Origin: Dactylonectria macrodidyma
Lineage: Eukaryota > Ascomycota > Sordariomycetes > Hypocreales > Nectriaceae
Direction of reading: 5' to 3'
DNA length: 64,000 bases
Assembly (NCBI GenBank): GCA_020744425.1
Contig: JAGMUV010000020.1
Span: 930,001-994,000, forward strand
The notes beneath the pieces were generated by a model. That model was not told where the DNA came from. It was given only the letters and a program-made list of their open reading frames with translations, and did no database searches. Made by a program: the position numbers and the translations under genes. Positions 58,048-64,000 of this stretch are shown here, in pieces (position 1 is the stretch's first letter; each line of letters opens with the position of its first letter).

Positions 58048-60773
58048 TCAAGTCTGACTAAAATACTCATCAAGACTTTCCTGAGCCCCCGTAATAGATC
58101 GCACCATTTGCTCGACGATAGGTGGCTTTCCATCCTGGTAATTGCCTCGGAAGATCTTGATGATCGAGCCAGAAACCTCGCTGCCATGCTCTAAGCTCAC
58201 CTCTCCTGCGTCGAAGCATGTGTTTGTGGAACCTTGGATACATGGGGTTCCGTGCCCGAACCGTAAGAACCCTTCCACACGATTGTCGAGCACGCCATCA
58301 AGTCGCACGAATCGGGATCGATGACCTCTAGGAGAGGTTTTGGTTTGCTTCTCCGCCTCGCTTCCGTTCCAATACAATGCCCCATACCCTAAGAGTGCCA
58401 GGCTTGCATGGTACATCATGAGAGCAGCTGGCCCTCTGAGCGTGGTCTGAGGAGCGGAAGCGGCAATGCGTATCATTTGGCCTGCGTACCAGACGCTTCT
58501 TCTTGCAGGCTCGCTTCGGGACCATTCATCGAGCATGGGGTATACCTTTTCGGTTTGGTAGGGTGTCCTTGTCTCAACAAACATCTTCAACTCTTGAAAG
58601 GGCATGTGAAGATGAAGCTGGATGTGATTCGCTCTCATCTCTGCGCCTAATGGATGAGCAGTATTGAGGCTCCCGTGGAAGCTTTTCAAGAGTTCTGACA
58701 GCTCCTCATATCGCAAACTCATTATCGTTGAGCTATAACGTTGTGGGCGCTGTTTTTGGAGCCATCGCATCTGTATGTATTCCCATGACAGGCTCCAACA
58801 ACGAGACAAAACTGCATCTCTTGCGATGTCGATGTCGATCCGTGAATTCGAGGTGTCTTGGCTCTCTATTCCATCCAAAAATTCCTCTGCTGTGAGAACA
58901 TCATTGACAGCCGTTTCGTTTTGGGCAAGGAATGCAGTCTTCCACATTTGAGCACTAGGGGCGTGCCAAAGATTTGTGGAGCATGGAAGTGGCAGACGCA
59001 CCTCTGCGTACGATATCATGGGGTTTACCTGCAAAGCCATTGAAGTGCAGGTGTCATGCCTGAGTACTCTGAAGACGAGTCTCTTGAGAGATTCAGTCCT
59101 CACCCACTGCACCCACAGGGACTCGACAAAGTCTTCGCTGTGGTTCTCATGTATAGCAACAGGGGGATAATTTGCAAATTTCAATCTCCCGGTACGTCGA
59201 ATCATGGTCAACAATGGTTGCAAGAAACTCTCTGCTGCTTCGGCGTTTCTTATATGCCCGCTCCACACGCCGACTTCAAGGGTGATTAGAAATGCTTGTG
59301 CAAGTTCCAAGTCCCGGGTAATTGAATTTCCGGCTTCAAACTATATACTTTTAGTTTCACGCACATATATTCGATAAAAAACTCTTACATATCTGGGGAG
59401 AATTGCCAACAGACTCTCCTGGATCGCCAAGCCTAGCTTGTATAGCGTGTGGTCGAGGGTCAATAGAGACGCAGATGAGGTCATAGCTGCCAGAAGTTCT
59501 GGGCTGGTCTCGTTCGGATTAAATGTCGCCAAGTGAATAAAAGAGGAGGCATGAGAAACTGATGATGTCATGTAATATTGCAACAGGCCATTCAACAGCT
59601 CAACTGATGGGAACAACGTCAGAGTTTTGGGCGCATTGTCAAAAGTGGAGTTCCCTATCAGCGTCGTCAGGATTCTGTCTCGAGTTGCCGTTGTCAGCCT
59701 TCGGTAGACAGGGAACCGATCCGAAAAGATGCGGGGTGTCGCTAGATCTTTGGTTGAAACTGAGCTGGTATCCGTAGCCCGCTGACTGAATGTCCAATGA
59801 GATTTGGAAGAAGGGCCTTGAATCTCCGACCAAGGCGGGCGGTCGGAAATAGTGGAGATTGGCATATTATCGACGGCTAACTTAGTCTCAGGGAGGGATT
59901 CTAGCTGGAATGGGATATTGACGTTGTAAGCATCTAAGAGTTCAAGCTCAACTGAGTCAAAATCGATGCTCGGCATATTTGCTGGGAGCTGTTCAGCGGT
60001 AGACCATAAAAAGCCCCAGTCCCAATCCTGAGTCGTAGGAATGCCTCTATCGAGATCAACAGCCGTGTATTTTTTCGAATCTAGGTACAGCTCATTAGAA
60101 AAGCCTGGGAACCTGATCACATTGCAGCTTACCCGATGCAGATGGCTGGGGTGACGCATTCTGGATGGCAGAACAATCCCCAAGAATCGACCCACCAGTG
60201 TTCATTTCATTAATGGAAGAGGATTCGGACGCGAGATCGCTAGAATGGGTTGATTGATCTCGTCTTTTGCCACACTCCCGTTGTTCTGTGGCCGTCGTTT
60301 GCAAATCTGCTCTAGCACCCTCGACTTGGGCTAAGGAATGAGATGGCGAGTCCAACTGGCCGACATCACCATCGATGGGCATTAGAGTTGGGCAACATGG
60401 TATATTTGGCGACACAGAATCTGCATGTCGTCGGATGATTTGTCTGGGGTCTCTGTGTTGCCGACTCTTGTGGCCCGCGACATGTCGAGCAAGGATGTCA
60501 CTGATTTCGTTAGCGCCAAAAGAGACAAGTCAATTGAGGAGCAATGTTCAACTCACACTCTTGAGTAAGCCTTGGAGCAAATATGGCACACGTATGGCTT
60601 GGTTTTAGTGTCTATCCCCTCAGTTTAGCTTCTTGAGATAGGCGGCCAGTGTACCTACGAGAGCGCATGTGGCGAGTAAGATAGTCGCTCCTCTTGTACC
60701 GCTGAGTACAATGTCGGCATTCATATGGACCAGCGCTAGGCGCCGTGTCGGAATTCGTCCACACATTCATCAT
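58048..60773 (-). CDS. C2H2 zinc-finger transcription factor with fungal-specific domain
   Basis: Predicted 840 residues from exons 60659-60773, 60557-60611, 60133-60500, 59389-60080 and 58048-59340 (2,523 nt, all GT..AG). Two N-terminal C2H2 fingers are assembled across introns 1 and 2: YECRHCTQRYKRSDYLTRH and YVCHICSKAYSR then VDILARHVAGH. Both keep C-x2-C-x12-H-x3-H. A Ser/Thr/Pro-rich linker precedes the fungal-specific regulatory domain, which includes LELAQAFLITLEVGVWSGH, SLWVQWVRTESLKRLVFRVL and RCWSLSWEYIQMRWL. This architecture is common in ascomycete regulators of carbon or secondary metabolism. It converges with the rhamnogalacturonase gene, but a regulatory link is not shown by the sequence. 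Confidence 0.9.
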
Positions 60774-62028
60774 TTTCAGTAAGTGGAGGATTATGTGAAG
60801 AGAAGAAATAAAGCTATGGGAGGATGCATAGAAGTAGGACGACCTCATCAAGCCCAAAACGGCATGTGGAGGACCCCGCACTCGGAGCGGGGGCTTCGAT
60901 CACGGCCCTCCACTTTCCGGACCGGAGGGGCGGGTATTATGCTTACGCCAACATTGACCTGTGTCGCAAGATTCGAGGTATCCAATGAATCGTTCTGAAT
61001 CATCTTCTTAGAAAGAGGAAGAAAGAGTATCGTACAGCGGGAAACACCCTCCACCACACTCGTAGCGACTTGGTCTCTACTTTTAGAAGCGGCCTGAGGG
61101 AGGACATACTTACCTGAAACGGTATGGATTGTGCTGGGTTTGCGTCCTTCGGCCTGAGCAAGCCCGAACGGTCGCCGTTGCTTTAATTAGTTAAGGTAAA
61201 AATGGGTCCGGCGTTGTCGATGCGATGCTTCGTCTCACTGCCTCTGTAGGGCTAAGATTGCAGTGCATGGAACTGAATTGCCTAGAGAGGATAAGTGAGA
61301 CCTCCGACCCCGATGGATCTATCAGGTGCCCTATGAAGCTGTCTCCCAGCTTTGAGCTAAGCGACTAGTCAATAGCTACCGCATGTACTTGGGTAGGTAG
61401 GTAGGTAGGCAGGCAGTATCTCACATAGTGCATGCTAGAGGATGCTTTTTGGGCGCTGGATTTTGCGGGGTCAGTATGATGGCGGCGATATGAAGGATTA
61501 CGACTGACGGACCACGAGCTCGACCGTTTATTTAACTTGGGCAAATTGACTCATGCACGTTAGCAACACATACCTAGTCTCAGGTCGTCGTCGGCGTCCC
61601 CACCATCCCTCAAGTGACGCAACTCCAAAATTCAGTTACCCTAGAGGTTAGAAATAAATCTACACACTGCTGAGTTGCTGGCACAAAGGCAAAAGAACCC
61701 ACAGTTTTTTGTCGATTGAAGCATTTCTAATCCCCAAAACTTTCATGACTATCAATGATCGATATTTTATAGCTTTTAAAGCTAGGGAGCTTAAGTTCGA
61801 ATGGATACATATCCTGTTAGCAAGCCTTAGGAGCCGGGCCTAACTCTTTTCCTACAAGTCAAATCTACACAAGACCTGATTTGTGGAGTCAACGACCTCA
61901 ACAGTTCTCATTCAATTTCCAAAGAAATCATCAAGCTGAGGTGCCAGAGCCCCGATATCTTGAATCTTCATCAATTTTCTCAGCTTTATCTCAATCAAGT
62001 CTAGTACTCCCAGTTATCCCAATCTTGG
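60774..62028. other. Intergenic with a GGTA microsatellite
   Basis: Promoter of the C2H2 regulator and 3' flank of the GST gene. A (GGTA)n/(GGCA)n tract lies at 61392-61416. No gene motif is seen. Confidence 0.6.
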
Positions 62029-62839
62029 TTAATGGCTCTCAAGTAATGCTACGAGAGCCACCCATGACTTACGTTCCCTTACTCGATCCCACCAAACCTT
62101 AATTGACGATCTCTTCGAGATCTCGGTTTCCAGTTTTAGGTTCGATAGAAAGTGAAACCACGGCAAATGATACAAATCAACGAGTGAAAATTTCTGCAAA
62201 CAGTTTTAGTTCTGCTTCTCCGGTAGGGTTTGTGTCGCATACATCACCAGCCAAGTGCTGCTTCGAAGACGTCACTTCCTCGTAGTAATCCAACGTCGTG
62301 ATCAGCGTGGCTGTTAATTTGTCGACCTCTGCAGCATCAGGCCCACCCAGACCCATGTACCTACGATGATACGTGTCAGCGACCATAACCGCGTATAGCA
62401 TTGCGGTGATTGGTGTACCCCTTGAATAGCTTCTCATACGCGAGAGCCTTTACCGATGGATCAAAGTAGGAGTACTCAATGCTAGCAGCTTGTTCGTAGT
62501 ATCCGATATCCGCAGCAGATCGGTGTTGATCCAACTCTAGGATGCTGCCACGGCCATATTTGGCAACAAGATATTGGCAGATCGCTCGTGACTCGAAGAT
62601 GCGAACCCCATCATCGTCAATAACAGGAATCCGTCCAAAAGGGTGGAATAAGGTCAAATGATCGGTACTCTAGATATGTTCAGCGAGATGGCAGCAAATA
62701 TGGGTGGTAGTTCTACCTTGTGTTCTCCCTTCTGCATGTTGATGTTTGAGAGTTCATAGTTAACTCCTAGTTCCGTGAGAACGAGTATCACTCGTTGTGT
62801 GCAGGTGGATTGTAAAGCTCCATATAGCGTGATGGTCAT
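62029..62839 (-). CDS. Glutathione S-transferase
   Basis: Predicted 218 residues from exons 62717-62839, 62419-62669, 62243-62360 and 62029-62193 (657 nt). The thioredoxin-like N-domain is MTITLYGALQSTCTQRVIL (S at the catalytic-region position), then HPFGRIPVIDDDG (cis-Pro) and RIFESRAICQYLVAKYG (Glu-Ser glutathione contacts). The helical C-domain has YEEVTSSKQHLAGD followed, after intron 3, by KFSLVDLYHLPWFHFL. It fits the fungal Phi/GstA-like group of about 215 residues. It conjugates glutathione to electrophiles in the cytosol. It is divergent from an FAD monooxygenase gene across 451 bp, a common pairing in toxin-tolerance or metabolite clusters. Confidence 0.9.
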
Positions 62840-63290
62840 TTTGAAGTGTAGAATTTCTCAGGGTGATGGAAGAGTGAAATGTACGAGAATGTAGGCCGTT
62901 TTTCAGGAGATGCTCAGCAAACAAGTCATTTTTACCTCACAAGGGATGCGTGCTTCTTTAAGGGGAAGACGTGACAGGTAGAATACCTTTTCTAAAGCCG
63001 GATTAGTGGAGTGTGGGGTGTGGAGGAATTGGTGGAGGATGTGGAGGATGCGGGGGATGTGGAGTATGTGGAGGATTCGGCACCGACGAGGCAGATCATG
63101 TCATGCGAGTTCAGAGGAGTGTGAAGCATTTGTGCCCGTCTGACCAAAACGGCATTTGAGGGTGGTATTTCCAACTTCTCTTGCGGTCAAAAAGATTGAT
63201 ATAAAGAAGGTCCCATGAAGTAATTCCTATAATTTCTGGAATCACAAATCACCATATCCACTTCAACATCAGAATCAATTGCCTAAGAAA
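62840..63290. promoter_or_regulatory. Divergent promoter with purine-rich GGA/GTG repeat
   Basis: A purine-rich imperfect repeat (units like gtggagga) occupies about 63006-63080 between the GST and monooxygenase genes. One strand is nearly free of pyrimidines other than T, a composition often nucleosome-poor in fungal promoters. Co-regulation of the two genes is inferred from the layout. Confidence 0.5.
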
Positions 63291-64000
63291 ATGGCTTCCA
63301 CAGCATCTCGAGGTCCCCGTCAGGTTGATGACACTATTCCCATTGCGCAGTCAGCCAGAACCGAATTCGACTTTGGTGACTTTGACCACTCTTCAATTCC
63401 TTTCGAAAAGGAAGAATGGCCAGTCATTGTCATAGGATCAAGCATGGTCGGGATGACGCTTGGTGTTATCCTAGGCTACCATGGGTATGACCAATGACCG
63501 CTTCAGGCAGGGCAGAACTAATACATTATATGGATCAAATAGTATCAAGTCTGTGTCATTCGACCGCCACCCATCCACTGCCATTCACCCCAGAGCTGCG
63601 CTCTTCCTGCTGCGATCAGTGGAGATCTATCGCCAACTTGGCCTCGAGGATCACCTTCGTAAGAACAGTGCTCTGAACTTTGACCTGGACGCTGGAATGG
63701 TTATCGTTGAAAAGCTGGTTGGCGGCAAGACACTCATGAATCTGCAGCAGAGCGATCCTGCAAAGGTCGCAAAGGTGACCCCAAGTCAACGACTGTGGCT
63801 CACTCAGAACATGTTCGAGCCCCTCTTGCGTGAGAGTGCTAAAGCATTTGGTGCAATCCAGGAGTTCAGTGAAGCTGTTATCCACTATGAAGAACAGCAA
63901 GGCGGCGTGGTGGTAGTCGTTCAGAATGTTCAGTCGAAGAAATTGAGAAAGTTCAAAGCGAAGTATCTCGTGTCAACCGATGGCAACAGGAGTGCTACAC
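63291..64000 (+). CDS. FAD-dependent aromatic monooxygenase, partial (runs off right edge)
   Basis: Exon 1 is 63291-63484 and exon 2 begins at 63543 and is open to the window end. About 217 residues are visible, roughly 40 percent of the family length. The FAD-binding start is PVIVIGSSMVGMTLGVILGY, a variant of GxGxxG seen in this fungal subgroup. HPSTAIHPRAALFLLRSVE forms the conserved strand-helix, and TPSQRLWLTQNMFEPLLRE precedes the second FAD/NADPH segment, VSTDGNRSAT. It hydroxylates aromatic or polyketide-type substrates using NAD(P)H and O2. Its pairing with a GST suggests xenobiotic or metabolite chemistry; the rest of any cluster lies outside the window. Confidence 0.88.

Overview
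The window is a 64-kb piece of a filamentous ascomycete chromosome, most probably a Sordariomycete (Hypocreales or Glomerellales type). Genes carry short introns of about 50-75 bp with GT..AG ends. They encode typical fungal families: Zn2Cys6 regulators, a GH28 rhamnogalacturonase, a MEP/AMT ammonium permease, a DUR3 urea permease, acuF-like C2H2 proteins and DUF7580 proteins. One AT-rich block is saturated with C-to-T type changes, as left by repeat-induced point mutation (RIP). Species cannot be fixed from sequence alone.

Region 1, about 1-26.5 kb, is mostly intact genes. In order: ammonium transporter; DUF3445/HODM-like membrane protein 1; a small secreted beta-sandwich protein; a secreted type-B carboxylesterase; two divergent, clearly paralogous Zn2Cys6 regulators sharing a 2.3-kb promoter; an EutQ-like cupin; DUF3445/HODM-like protein 2; a dead short-chain dehydrogenase; and an aminoglycoside-phosphotransferase-fold kinase.

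Region 2, about 23-42.3 kb, is a decaying accessory block. It holds the dehydrogenase relic with its catalytic core deleted and a patatin-like phospholipase relic with CpA-to-TpA stops. It also holds an unusual fusion gene (acuF-like zinc-finger region, thioredoxin fold, PP1-targeting/CBM21 region) broken by two apparent single-base frameshifts. Last comes a 1.86-kb pogo/Fot1-type transposon split by a 7.4-kb chromovirus (Ty3/gypsy) retrotransposon. The nested insertion has matching 175-bp LTRs and a 5-bp target duplication, and the chromovirus carries a long antisense ORF. Removing the chromovirus restores a 552-codon transposase-length interval.

Region 3, about 42.6-48.2 kb, holds two signalling-type genes: a DUF7580 protein with a HeLo-like N-terminus, and a predicted 984-residue protein joining a Ser/Thr kinase, a 17-Glu run and a RING-like Cys/His cluster. 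These resemble fungal self/non-self or stress signalling proteins, but that role is inference.

Region 4, about 49.5-64 kb, returns to intact metabolism: DUR3 urea transporter, a quinone-reductase-like dehydrogenase with a 20-nt exon, rhamnogalacturonase, a C2H2 plus fungal-specific-domain regulator, and a GST divergent from an FAD monooxygenase that runs off the right edge. The last pair may be the border of a secondary-metabolite or detoxification cluster. Ammonium and urea uptake genes both have GATAAG sites upstream, consistent with nitrogen control by an AreA/NIT2-type GATA factor.
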